From NCBI GenBank assembly GCA_965220305.1, contig OZ244817.1:1736001-1800000 (forward strand): a stretch of 64,000 nt of DNA, written 5' to 3'. Shown here one piece after another: positions 15,966-23,999 of this stretch. Every line of letters begins with the position of its first letter. The first letter of the stretch is position 1. Both the position numbers and the translations under genes were made by a program. The notes under the pieces are model-generated. The model was not told where the DNA came from. It saw only the letters and a list, made by a program, of their open reading frames with translations, and searched no databases. Origin of the DNA: G965220305 sp965220305. GTDB lineage: Bacteria > Chloroflexota > Dehalococcoidia > Lucifugimonadales > UBA3495.

Positions 15966-17394
15966 TACTACAGTTGCAGATTGAAAACGACTAGGATTGG
16001 GGCAATCAACGGGTGGTGAGGTGAGGCTGTGGCAGTGCATGGGGATGGGGTGGCAGAGGTCGCCCGGTGGGCTGAGGGTATCGACCGGGTACACGAGTGC
16101 ATTGCGGGGCGGTTCCGGCGTCCCGAACCACGTCGACGATCGCTGGACTATCTGAAAGGGCTGCTCAGTCCGGTGGAGCGCAAGAACGGCTGGCAACTGG
16201 CGGAGCAGGCCGGGGACGCCACACCCTATGGGGTGCAGCATCTGCTGTCAACCTACATTTGGGACGCGGACCTGGTTCGCGATGATCTCAGGGACTACGT
16301 GGTGGAGCACCTGGGCGACGCCAACGGGGTGTTGGTGGTGGACGAGACTGGGTTTCTGAAGAAGGGCAACAAGTCTGTGGGGGTGCAGCGTCAGTACAGC
16401 GGCACGGCGGGACGGATCGAGAACTGCCAGATTGGGGTATTCTTGACCTACGCTACTGCCAAGGGGAGGACCCTGCTGGACCGGGAGCTTTACCTGCCTC
16501 AGGTGTGGGCCGATGACCAGGAACGCCGGGAGGAGGCTGGCGTGCCGGAGCAAGTGGCGTTTCGCACCAAGCCGCAACTGGCCCGGCGGATGCTGGAACG
16601 GGCGGTGGAGTCGGGAGTCCCCTTCGGCTGGGCCACCGGGGACGAGGTCTACGGCAATGACCGCAACCTGCGGCTGTGGCTGGAGCGGCGGGACGTTCCT
16701 CACGTGCTGGCCATCAAGAGCAATGAGAAGTTGTGGGCTGGGACGGACCAGGGTCCGCGCCAAGTGCGGGCTGACCGGCTGGCGTCTGGGGTTGAAGAGT
16801 CGGGCTGGGTCCGGCTGAGCGCCGGTGATGGGGCCAAGGGTCCTCGGGTCTACGACTGGGCCTTGGTGGATATTCGGCCCCTGAGAGAACCTGGCAAGGG
16901 GTACTGGCTGCTGGCCCGGCGCAGCGTGGCCAAGCCCGAGGAACTGGCCTACTACGTGTGCTACGGCCCGACGGGAACAGCCCTGGAGGAACTGGTGCGG
17001 GTGGCCGGAACCCGGTGGGCCATTGAGGAATGCTTTGAGGAGGCCAAGGGACAGGTGGGACTGGACCAATACGAGGTGCGCCGGTGGGACGGCTGGTACC
17101 GGCACATCACCCTGGCGATGCTGGCCCACGCCTACCTGGCGGTGGTACGGCGCCAGGCATCGTCGCCGGGACGTCTGGGAGAAAAGGGGGCTGCCCCAGT
17201 TTGGAGGAAAGGCTGATACCGCTGACGGTGCCCGAGGTTCGGCGGTTACTCTACCGGCTGATATGGAGACACCACCCTACGGACGAATCAGTGCTGCGGT
17301 GGTCTCAGTGGAGACGGCGGCACCAAGCAACGGCCCGGCGCTGTCATTACCGACGCCGCCTGAAACTCCTCACCACATATCTGCAACTGTAGTA
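15966..17394 (+). mobile_element. IS701-family insertion sequence, complete
   Basis: A 1429-bp element bounded by 16-bp perfect inverted repeats: TACTACAGTTGCAGAT at 15966-15981 and its reverse complement at 17379-17394. Flanking TTAG at 15962-15965 and 17395-17398 is a 4-bp target duplication of the kind described for IS701 (YTAR-like). The left TTAG contains the ctaG stop codon. The element carries one transposase gene, interrupted by a -1 frame change near its 3' end. Confidence 0.93.
16029..17392 (+). CDS. IS701-family DDE transposase (needs a -1 frameshift)
   Basis: The first frame (GTG at 16029, 395 codons) carries VLVVDETGFLKKG with D105, WATGDEVYGND near 205-212, and WAIEECFEEAKGQVGLDQYE near 335-350, the usual DDE residues of IS701. 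It ends prematurely at 17214-17216. The conserved C-terminal part, LIPLTVPEVRRLLYRLIW and VLRWSQWRRRHQATARRCHY, is encoded in the -1 frame and stops inside the right inverted repeat (17390-17392). The frames overlap at the heptamer A-AAG-GGG (17183-17189), which has the X-XXY-YYZ form of a -1 slippery site. So this is either programmed frameshifting or a homopolymer mutation or sequencing error. The joined protein would be about 454 residues. Confidence 0.9.
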
Positions 17395-17481
17395 TTAGGG
17401 TGCGCCGTGACAACCCGCTCATGGTGGGCTTGTCGAACCACGTCCCCAGCCAGAATGATCGTCCCCCCTCGGGGCAGGCCG

Positions 17482-17509
17482 TTGCATATTCCGGCAGATA
17501 GTTGATAAT
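17482..17509 (+). promoter_or_regulatory. Possible promoter of the LLM gene at 17582
   Basis: TTGCAT, 16 bp, GATAAT; about 70 bp before the start codon. The gap between the IS and this site also holds a short R2 repeat (17417-17440). Confidence 0.4.
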
Positions 17510-17581
17510 GGAGGCAACTATCTGTGAGCCAATGGGGCGACTGTCCCCACCCAGTAGGCCAGGCTAAGAAGGAGGAACGAT

Positions 17582-18685
17582 ATGGAGGCATCGTACCTGG
17601 GAGCAATGGGGTATTCCCAGCGGCATTCATTCCCGGCTACTTGGCCCATACCCCCCGCCTACGACGACCCGGCAACCTCGGTGCAAAGCTATCAGGAAGG
17701 TATCGCCGAGTGCGAGTTGGCCGAGGAAATGGGTTTCAAGTGGGTGAGCTTTTCGGAACACCACTACTCGGGACGCATCGCCACCGGCACCCCGGCGGTC
17801 ATGGCGGCGGCGGTGGCCGAGCGGTGCAAGAAGGTCAAGATTGCCATGCTGGGGCACCTGCTACCCCTCAACAACCCGGTGCGCGTGGCCGAAGAGCTGG
17901 GCCTGCTGGACAACCTGACCAACGGTCGGCTGATTATGGGGTTCCTGCGGGGCACCCCCAACGAGGACCAGGTTTACGGCGTCAACCCCACCGAGGGGCG
18001 GGGCAGGCTGCTGGAGGGCATGGACCTCATCCTCAAGGCCCTGACCGAACCGCAACCCTTTTCCTGGGAAGGACGCTATTACCAGTACCGCACCGTGGCC
18101 GTGTGGCCCCGTCCGGTGCAGCAGCCTTTCCCGCCGGTGATTGTCGCCACCCGCAGCGACGACACCATCCGTTACGCCGCGGAGAACGGGCTGGGCCTGG
18201 GCGTCTCCTTCGTGCCGGTGGAACAGATGGCCGCCCTCACCGATAAGTACTACCAGTGGTGCGAAGACGCCGGATGGCAACCCCAGCCGGAGCAGGTAGT
18301 CTACCGGGGCAGCATCTACCTCGCCGAGACGGACCAGGCGGCAGAAGAGTGGTACGACAACCTGAAGCGGGGCGGACTGAGGCCGGCGATACCCCTACGC
18401 ACCAGCGTGGCCCAGGCCATTCAGGCGGCTCGTACCGGGGAGGAGTTTGACCTGCGCAACGTGGTGGCCGGCAGCCCCGAGGGAGACGTGGGCGCCCTGG
18501 CCCGGGGCCTCAACTTCATCGGCGGCCCGGACACCGTCGCACGCCAGCTAAAGACCTTCCACGACCAGTGCGGCGTGGGGATAGTCGACCTGTTCTTCCA
18601 ACAGCCCAGCGTGGACCACCGGGAGGTTATGCGGGAGATAGAGCTGTTCGGCAAGGAAGTGGTGCCCCAGATTCGGGAGTTCTAG
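17582..18685 (+). CDS. LLM class flavin-dependent oxidoreductase
   Basis: A 367-residue bacterial luciferase-like monooxygenase (TIM-barrel, FMN or F420 dependent). Typical features are ELAEEMGFKWVSFSEHHYSG near residues 43-62, then VKIAMLGHLLPLNNPVRVAE, LDNLTNGRLIMGFLRGTPNE, and in the C-terminal third FIGGPDTVARQLKTFHDQCG. These proteins hydroxylate or desulfonate organic substrates with O2 and reduced flavin supplied by a partner; the substrate is unknown. AAGGAGGAACG stands before the ATG. It is monocistronic by spacing, followed by a repeat block. Confidence 0.9.
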   Translation: MEASYLGAMGYSQRHSFPATWPIPPAYDDPATSVQSYQEGIAECELAEEMGFKWVSFSEHHYSGRIATGTPAVMAAAVAERCKKVKIAMLGHLLPLNNPVRVAEELGLLDNLTNGRLIMGFLRGTPNEDQVYGVNPTEGRGRLLEGMDLILKALTEPQPFSWEGRYYQYRTVAVWPRPVQQPFPPVIVATRSDDTIRYAAENGLGLGVSFVPVEQMAALTDKYYQWCEDAGWQPQPEQVVYRGSIYLAETDQAAEEWYDNLKRGGLRPAIPLRTSVAQAIQAARTGEEFDLRNVVAGSPEGDVGALARGLNFIGGPDTVARQLKTFHDQCGVGIVDLFFQQPSVDHREVMREIELFGKEVVPQIREF

Positions 18686-18702
18686 GCGCCGGGCTGACCG
18701 GG

Positions 18703-18852
18703 CGGCCCTTCGACAAGCTCAGAGCCTGCACTCCGCCAAGGCGGGGTGGTGGGCCTGTCGAAACATACCCCCATCCCAGCCTTCCCACGTCAAGGGAGAA
18801 GGGGCAAGTCTTCTCCGTCTTGAGGGGGAGAGTTAGAGAGGGGGTAACACGC
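18703..18852. repeat. Dispersed repeats R2 (long) + R3
   Basis: R2 long form at 18703-18762 (CCTTCGACAAGCTCAGAGCC ... GTCGAAAC), then R3 at 18765-18852 (CCCCCATCCCAGCCTTCCC ... GGGGGAGAGTTAGAGAGGGG). The same R2+R3 pair occurs inverted in order at 21355-21507. It fills the gap between two convergent LLM genes. Confidence 0.8.
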
Positions 18853-18871
18853 TCCAACGGGGCCGCCGGTG

Positions 18872-19768
18872 CTACTCCGGCAGTTCCTCTTTGAAGCGGC
18901 GAATGGCGTTGATGTAGTCATCCGGGGCACCGGGGCTGCTCAACCGGGCCGACACCGCTAGGTGGGAAGCGCCCAGGCCCTCCCAGGTCTTCATCTCGGT
19001 AACCCAGTCTTCCGCCCCGGTGTCCGGGGCCACACCGACCCGCCCCTCGATGCCCACCGACGCCGGGTCGCGTCCCGCCTCGGCGGCATAGGTGCGCATC
19101 CGGGCAATGGCGTCACCGCCAGCCTGGTCGCCGGTCGAGAACATGGGGAACCAACCGTCGGCGATGCGGCCAATGCGGCGCAGGACGGACTCGGGTGGGA
19201 TGGGGCTGACGGAGCGGCCCGCCCCCAGCCATACCGGGATGGGCCGCTGCACCGGCAGCGGGTTGATGCCGGCGTGGGTTACCCGGTGCCACCGACCCTC
19301 AAAGTCCACCACCTCTTGCGTCCACAGCAACCGCAGCAGCTCAATCTGCTCCTGGCTGCGCCTACCCCGATTGTTGAAATTCTCCCCCAGGGCCTCGTAT
19401 TCCACCGGGTTCCAGCCGACACCGATGCCCAACCGCAGTCGACCGCCGCTGAGCACGTCCACCTCGGCGGCCTGCTTGGCAACCAGGACAGTCTGGCGCT
19501 GGGGCAGAATGAGAATCCCCGTCACCAACTCCACCTTTTCGGTGATGGCGGCCAGGTAGCCCATGAGGGTCAACGGCTCGTGAATGTGGCTCTCGTGGGT
19601 GTAGGGGAACTGGGGGACTTCCGGGTGAAACTTGGGGTCCGCGCCCAGCACATGGTCCAGGATTCGGACGTGACTGTAACCCAGTCCTTCCGCCGTCTGG
19701 ATATAGTCGCGCAACGCCCCAAAATCGGACCCAATCTCGGTAATTGGTACAGAGACTCCAACTTCCAT
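18872..19768 (-). CDS. LLM class oxidoreductase, F420-dependent type (paralog of 48476-49363)
   Basis: A 298-residue luciferase-like protein of the F420-dependent subclass: LRDYIQTAEGLGYSHVRILD near the N-terminus, the barrel motif QRQTVLVAKQAAEVDVLSGG then RLRLGIGVGWN, and RPIPVWLGAGRSVSPIPPES. It is clearly a paralog of the protein at 48476-49363, sharing long identical stretches. Such enzymes use reduced F420 or FMN on unknown substrates. A GGAGAGG before the ATG at 19768 supports that start; a TTG three bases earlier is also in frame. It is convergent with the previous LLM gene. Confidence 0.88.
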   Translation of the reverse strand: MEVGVSVPITEIGSDFGALRDYIQTAEGLGYSHVRILDHVLGADPKFHPEVPQFPYTHESHIHEPLTLMGYLAAITEKVELVTGILILPQRQTVLVAKQAAEVDVLSGGRLRLGIGVGWNPVEYEALGENFNNRGRRSQEQIELLRLLWTQEVVDFEGRWHRVTHAGINPLPVQRPIPVWLGAGRSVSPIPPESVLRRIGRIADGWFPMFSTGDQAGGDAIARMRTYAAEAGRDPASVGIEGRVGVAPDTGAEDWVTEMKTWEGLGASHLAVSARLSSPGAPDDYINAIRRFKEELPE

Positions 19769-19850
19769 CAATACCTCTCCTGGCTACACGCCAACTTGTC
19801 GGTGAAATGTAGGACCGGACTTTCCAGCTTGCCCGGTCCGCGGTGGACTG

Positions 19851-20231
19851 CTAATCGAATTTGCCGGTGTGTTTGGCCCGTAAGAGCAACGCCCCCCAGA
19901 TGCCTACCCCGACAACTATACCGCCCCAGAGGGCGACATTGTTGACGACTGGATGGTTGGGTAGCAGCCAAGAAGTAAGAATCATCCAAGTGAATCCGCC
20001 GATGAGTCCAATTATTGCCGTGCCGGTGGCTAGGCTTCGTCTCGGTGAGGCAGGCCGGGCAGGTCCCAGCCTCTCCGCCGTATCCGTCTGTTGCGTTGCG
20101 CCGCCGGCGGGTCCCCCATTCCGTTGGACGACAAAAAAGCCGATGACTGCGTCCACCACGAAAAATAACCGGGACAAAAGAGTTCCCGCCACCCGGCCTT
20201 TAGCGCTTTTTTCTTCGTCAGGATTGGGCAT
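19851..20231 (-). CDS. Hypothetical small membrane protein
   Basis: 126 residues, not recognised. A polar N-terminus is followed by a weak hydrophobic stretch (LLSRLFFVVDAVIGFFVV), a Gly/Ala/Pro-rich polar linker, and two clear membrane helices (ATGTAIIGLIGGFTWMILTS and VALWGGIVVGVGIWGALLLR). It ends with a short basic tail. It lies upstream of the F420-type LLM gene on the same strand with an 82-bp gap. The ribosome binding site is weak. Confidence 0.55.
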   Translation of the reverse strand: MPNPDEEKSAKGRVAGTLLSRLFFVVDAVIGFFVVQRNGGPAGGATQQTDTAERLGPARPASPRRSLATGTAIIGLIGGFTWMILTSWLLPNHPVVNNVALWGGIVVGVGIWGALLLRAKHTGKFD

Positions 20232-20329
20232 CTTGGTCGGCCCCTATTATTCTGAACACCCTTGGCAGCGTCTTCCACAAAGAGGCCCCCTTTATGCAGC
20301 CCTTGGTCGCTCAATGTCTCAATACTATT

Positions 20330-21313
20330 CTAGGGAGCGTCGGCCACATCCAGGGTGACATTGCCGATGGCCCCTCCCTCCACCGCCTGGTGGGCCTCGA
20401 CGATGGACTCCAGGGGGAAGCGCGGGCCCAGCAGGTGCTGGAGCTTGCCCGCTTCAAGCAGGCTGTTAATCTCGGCCACCGCCGCCTCTTTAGCCGATTC
20501 GGGCATATCGTAGACCAACACGAAGCGGACGGTGACGTTGCTCACCGGGAATCCCAGGGGCACCGGCGGCTGGGTGGCGGTCCCGGCGGCGTATATGGCG
20601 ACGACGCTGTTGGGACTGAGAATTTCCCGGGTAATGTGGAAGTTCCCGGCAAAGTCCACCTCGACGATGTGGTCCACCCCCTTGCCGTCGGTGATTTCCC
20701 GGACTCGCTCCACCACATTCTCGGTGCGGTAGTTGATGGTGTGGTCAGCCCCGGCGTCGGCGGCTATCTGGGCCTTGTGGTCCGAGCTGATGGTGGAGAT
20801 TACCCGAGCTCCCCCCAGCTTGGCGAACTGGACGGCATAGTTGCCCACGGCTCCGGCCCCGCCGGGGACCAATACCGTCTTGCCCGTCACCGGGCCATCG
20901 GCAAAGACGCAGCGGTGGGCGGTCATGGCGGGCACTCCCAGGCAGGCCCCTTGGGTGAAGTTGGTGTTGGCGGGCAGGGTGGGCACGTGCTCCGACGGTT
21001 GGACCGTGTAATCGGCGGCGGTGCCGAAGGGCCGACCGTTCTGGGCCTCGAAAATCCAGACCCGTTCACCCACCCGGGAGGAGTCAACGCCGTCGCCCAC
21101 CCGGTCGATTATCCCCGCGCCGTCCTGGTGGGGAATCACCCGGGGAAAGTCGATCCGGCGGGTCAACCCCTGGCGGCGCTTCCAGTCCGAGGGGTTGATG
21201 CCCGAGGAGACGACCCTAACCCGGACCTCGCCGGGGCCGGGGGCCTGCTCGGCCATTTCCCCCACCTGGATCACCTCGGCGGGGCCGTTCTGTTCGTACG
21301 AAGTTACTCGCAT
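20330..21313 (-). CDS. NADPH:quinone reductase-like MDR oxidoreductase (zinc-free)
   Basis: A 327-residue medium-chain reductase of the zeta-crystallin/quinone oxidoreductase type. It has the GroES-like N-terminal half (GEVRVRVVSSGINPSDWKRR, VIPHQDGAGIIDRVGDGV) and the NADPH loop VLVPGGAGAVGNYAVQFAKL near residues 140-160. No zinc-binding cysteines are visible, as expected for this subfamily. It would reduce quinones or enones. I place the start at the ATG at 21313, where family similarity begins and AGGGG precedes; the open frame continues upstream only through dispersed repeat DNA. Confidence 0.87.
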   Translation of the reverse strand: MRVTSYEQNGPAEVIQVGEMAEQAPGPGEVRVRVVSSGINPSDWKRRQGLTRRIDFPRVIPHQDGAGIIDRVGDGVDSSRVGERVWIFEAQNGRPFGTAADYTVQPSEHVPTLPANTNFTQGACLGVPAMTAHRCVFADGPVTGKTVLVPGGAGAVGNYAVQFAKLGGARVISTISSDHKAQIAADAGADHTINYRTENVVERVREITDGKGVDHIVEVDFAGNFHITREILSPNSVVAIYAAGTATQPPVPLGFPVSNVTVRFVLVYDMPESAKEAAVAEINSLLEAGKLQHLLGPRFPLESIVEAHQAVEGGAIGNVTLDVADAP

Positions 21314-21354
21314 GGTAGCACCCCTAACAGTTACGAGTGGATGGGATTTTGGCC

Positions 21355-21507
21355 GCTCATCACCCCACCTTCGCGGAGTGCAGGCTCTGAGCTTGTCGAA
21401 GGACGGACTCACCATGAGCACGGACACCCCCATCCCAGCCTTCCGCCATCGAGGGGGAAGGGGTTAGTCCTCTCCCTCTCTAGGGGGAGAGTCAGAGAGG
21501 GGGTGTT
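21355..21507. repeat. Dispersed repeats R2 (long) + R3
   Basis: R2 in reverse orientation (ACCTTCGCGGAGTGCAGGCT ... CACCATGAGCAC), directly followed by R3 (CCCCCATCCCAGCCTTCCGC ... AGAGAGGGGGTG). Compare 18703-18852 and 41722-41801. Confidence 0.8.
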
Positions 21508-21519
21508 CCGCCGGCGGGG

Positions 21520-22689
21520 TTAGACGTTACGCTGGGCGTAAATCTCGTGGGCCCGGTCGATGGCGCGCACCCGGCCACTGGTCAGGGTCTCCTGACGCTC
21601 GGCGGCCCAGCGGTTGGAGGCCATTGTGCTGGCAATCGACCCCTGGAACTGGGGCATGACGTAACGGGCCAACAACTCAAAGCTCTTCAACATCTTGTCC
21701 CGGGGCGCCCAGTCAATGGTCTGCACCAGGAAGCCGCCGAAGCCGCCGCTCTGCTCGGCCAGGCGGTTGATACCCTCGATGCAGTCGTCGGGGGTGCCGA
21801 CAATCCAGGAGCCGTTTTCCGCCATGTAGTCAACCACCTGCTCCAGCGGCCCGTCGAAGGTGGCCTTGCGCCCGTTGGTGCCCTCGGAGTACTCCCGCAG
21901 GTATTGTCCGCCGCCCAGTCGGACATCGTCCAGGGCCTGCTCCCGGGTCTCGGCCAGGTAAACGGGGAGGGCCAGCCGCCAATCATCGCGGTTCATCGTC
22001 TGCCCGTGTTCCGCCGCCGCAGTCTCGGCAATCTCCCACAGGCCCTTCAGGTTGGAAGGCCCCGATGAAGGGTCGCGGGGCACGGTGATGGTGAGCACGG
22101 AAGCCCCGTGTTTGCCCGCCAGGGACACCCCCGCCGGCGACTGTACCGAGGCCACGGTGATGGGCATGTAGGGTTTCTGGTAGGGTCGCAGTTGCAGCAA
22201 CGCCTCCCGAAGCTCAAACCAGTCGCTCTTGTAGGTGATGGGCTCGTCCTCGGTGAAGAGTCGCAGGATAACGCCCAGAGACTCGTCCATCTTCTCCCGC
22301 TGGGTGGTGGGGTCGATACCCATCATGTAAGCGTCGCCGGGCAGCGCCCCGGGGCCTACGCCGAACATGACCCGACCGTGGGTCATGTGGTCCAACTGCA
22401 CCATGCGGTTGGCGACCATGAAGGGATGGTGGTAGGGAAGGCTGATGACGCCGGTGCCCAGCTTGATGTGGCGGGTGCGCTCGGCGGCGGCGGCGATGAA
22501 CACCTCCGGCGAGGAGATGGTCTCCCAACCGGCGCTGTGGTGCTCGCCGATCCAGGCCTCGTCGTAGCCCAGGTAGTCCAGCCATTGCACCAACTCCAGG
22601 TCCCGGTCAATGGCCAGGGTCGGGTTTTCGCCCACCCGGTGGAAGGGGCCCAGGAATATTCCGAAGGTCATCCGCTGCGGTAATGCCAT
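21520..22689 (-). CDS. LLM class flavin-dependent oxidoreductase, LimB-like (paralog of 59500-60672)
   Basis: A 389-residue luciferase-like monooxygenase close to the limonene 1,2-monooxygenase (LimB) branch: FGIFLGPFHRVGENPTLAID, DYLGYDEAWIGEHHSAGWET, IKLGTGVISLPYHHPFMVAN and RVMFGVGPGALPGDAYMMGI. A terpene or other hydrophobic substrate is a guess from LimB; reduced FMN would come from elsewhere. It is strongly similar along its whole length to the gene at 59500. The start ATG lies in TAATGCCATG context with a GAGGTG upstream. A small palindrome (22731-22747) lies just upstream. Confidence 0.9.
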   Translation of the reverse strand: MALPQRMTFGIFLGPFHRVGENPTLAIDRDLELVQWLDYLGYDEAWIGEHHSAGWETISSPEVFIAAAAERTRHIKLGTGVISLPYHHPFMVANRMVQLDHMTHGRVMFGVGPGALPGDAYMMGIDPTTQREKMDESLGVILRLFTEDEPITYKSDWFELREALLQLRPYQKPYMPITVASVQSPAGVSLAGKHGASVLTITVPRDPSSGPSNLKGLWEIAETAAAEHGQTMNRDDWRLALPVYLAETREQALDDVRLGGGQYLREYSEGTNGRKATFDGPLEQVVDYMAENGSWIVGTPDDCIEGINRLAEQSGGFGGFLVQTIDWAPRDKMLKSFELLARYVMPQFQGSIASTMASNRWAAERQETLTSGRVRAIDRAHEIYAQRNV

Positions 22690-22730
22690 GCTGATTCACC
22701 TCTGCAATTGTTCTGTAGGTAAAGGGTCAT

Positions 22731-22747
22731 AGGACGGTATACGTCCT
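22731..22747. promoter_or_regulatory. Short palindrome upstream of the LimB-like gene
   Basis: AGGACG-GTATA-CGTCCT, 42 bp before the start codon; a possible operator, though a chance palindrome is not excluded. Confidence 0.3.
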
Positions 22748-22886
22748 CTCAACCGTGGTCTGCTTGGGGGGATTATATCTTGAGGCTGGAAACGGGGCAA
22801 CTTAAGGTGGAGGGCGGCATTGGCGAGAAAGCGGTTTCGGCGTCGTTGAACTTTTGGGTTTCGGTTCTCATAATGCTGGGAGTCCT

Positions 22887-23168
22887 ATGAGTGATTTAAC
22901 TTATCTGGAGGGATACATAAACGTCAAGGAAGCGGTGATAACCGGAATAGCCGCCGTGGTGCTGGCTTTTGTGGCTGCGTGTCAAAGCGACCCGGTAGTT
23001 AAGGAACTCTTTTGCCGGTTGTGGAAGGAATTCGGACTCCAAAACTCGCCCGAATTTAGAATGCGTTTGCCCTGTTGGCTTCCTGCCGTTACTTTGACAC
23101 CCCTTTCCTTCCGTTGTTACAATCGCTTGGCGCTATGGCACACTAACCGAGGAAAGCGCGCCTGGTAA
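22887..23168 (+). CDS. Doubtful small membrane ORF
   Basis: A 93-residue frame whose first half looks protein-like (YINVKEAVITGIAAVVLAFV, one membrane helix). The second half runs through a solo MITE-type terminus (23056-23074) and a good promoter (23094-23123). The original gene may have been truncated by insertion of that element. GGGAG precedes the ATG closely. No family was recognised. Confidence 0.3.
   Translation: MSDLTYLEGYINVKEAVITGIAAVVLAFVAACQSDPVVKELFCRLWKEFGLQNSPEFRMRLPCWLPAVTLTPLSFRCYNRLALWHTNRGKRAW
23056..23074. repeat. Solo terminus of the 163-bp MITE family
   Basis: TTAGAATGCGTTTGCCCTG, identical over 19 bases to the right terminus of the MITE at 53622-53784. No matching left terminus lies 140-170 bp upstream, so this is a remnant. 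Confidence 0.75.
23094..23123 (+). promoter_or_regulatory. Sigma-70-like promoter of the Uma2 gene
   Basis: TTGACA, 18 bp, TACAAT, about 100 bp before the start codon at 23221. Confidence 0.55.
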
Positions 23169-23220
23169 TTTCCCGGAACGTCCGGCGGGCCAGTCCGCAT
23201 AATGCCGCTCCGAGGTCAGC

Positions 23221-23955
23221 ATGACTACAAAACTCGCCTACCGCATCCAGTCGGTCATTGACTACGCCAGCTTGGACTTCGACCCCGACGACCCTGAACT
23301 CCTGCCCGATGGTATGTATCAATATCCGATCTTCGCCGAAATTTTCCATGTCCTGGACAGCCACCTGGATTCCCTGTACCCCCAGGAGGAAGTATTCCGC
23401 AGCAGCAACACCTTTATCTGCTATGACCCCAGCAACCTGAACCGGCGGGTTGGCCCGGACTTCTATGCTGCCCTGGGCGTGGACGCGCCGGCCATTATGG
23501 AGAGGAAGCTGTACCTGCCCTGGGAGGCGGGCAAGCCCCCGGACTTCGTGCTGGAAGTGGGTTCGGAAAGCACCGGGCGTCAGGACACTACTGTCAAACG
23601 CCGGCTCTACGCCGAGATAGGGATTCCCGAATACTGGCGGTTCGACCCCAGCGGGGGCGACTTCCACGGAGAGCCATTGGCCGGAGACCGGCTGGTGGAC
23701 GGGTTATACCAACCCGTGGACCTGACCACCGAACCCGACGGCATCCTCAAGGGCTACAGTCCTGTAATGCGCCTGAGCCTGTGCTGGCGAGAAGGGATGC
23801 TGAAGTTTTTCAACCGCGAGACCGCCGCCTACCTCTCCAACTTCAGGGAAGAACGGGCTGCCCGGGAGACAGCCGAGGCTGAACTGCATGTGGCCGAGGC
23901 CAGGATACGCCAACTGGAGCAAGAGTTGCGCCGCCGGCCAAGGCAGAGCCAATAA
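23221..23955 (+). CDS. Uma2 family endonuclease-like protein with coiled-coil tail
   Basis: A 244-residue Uma2/DUF820 protein of the PD-(D/E)xK nuclease fold. The nuclease core has the motif region RRVGPDFYAALG, then PPDFVLEVGSEST (acidic residue plus beta strand) and RLYAEIGIPEYWRFDP, the usual Uma2 signature. After about residue 200 a charged helical coiled coil (EERAARETAEAELHVAEARI) ends the protein. Uma2 proteins are very common in Chloroflexota and cyanobacteria and their targets are not known. The aminotransferase gene begins 44 bp downstream with its own ribosome binding site. Confidence 0.85.
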   Translation: MTTKLAYRIQSVIDYASLDFDPDDPELLPDGMYQYPIFAEIFHVLDSHLDSLYPQEEVFRSSNTFICYDPSNLNRRVGPDFYAALGVDAPAIMERKLYLPWEAGKPPDFVLEVGSESTGRQDTTVKRRLYAEIGIPEYWRFDPSGGDFHGEPLAGDRLVDGLYQPVDLTTEPDGILKGYSPVMRLSLCWREGMLKFFNRETAAYLSNFREERAARETAEAELHVAEARIRQLEQELRRRPRQSQ

Positions 23956-23999
23956 TCCCACTGCCCTTGGCCACAGCAGAAGCGGGAGGGTGAAACGAA

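Noticed and set aside
17023..17505. A separate gene in the third frame at the end of the IS701 element
   Set aside because: Only the -1 frame carries the known IS701 C-terminus; this one continues through the right inverted repeat into flanking DNA.
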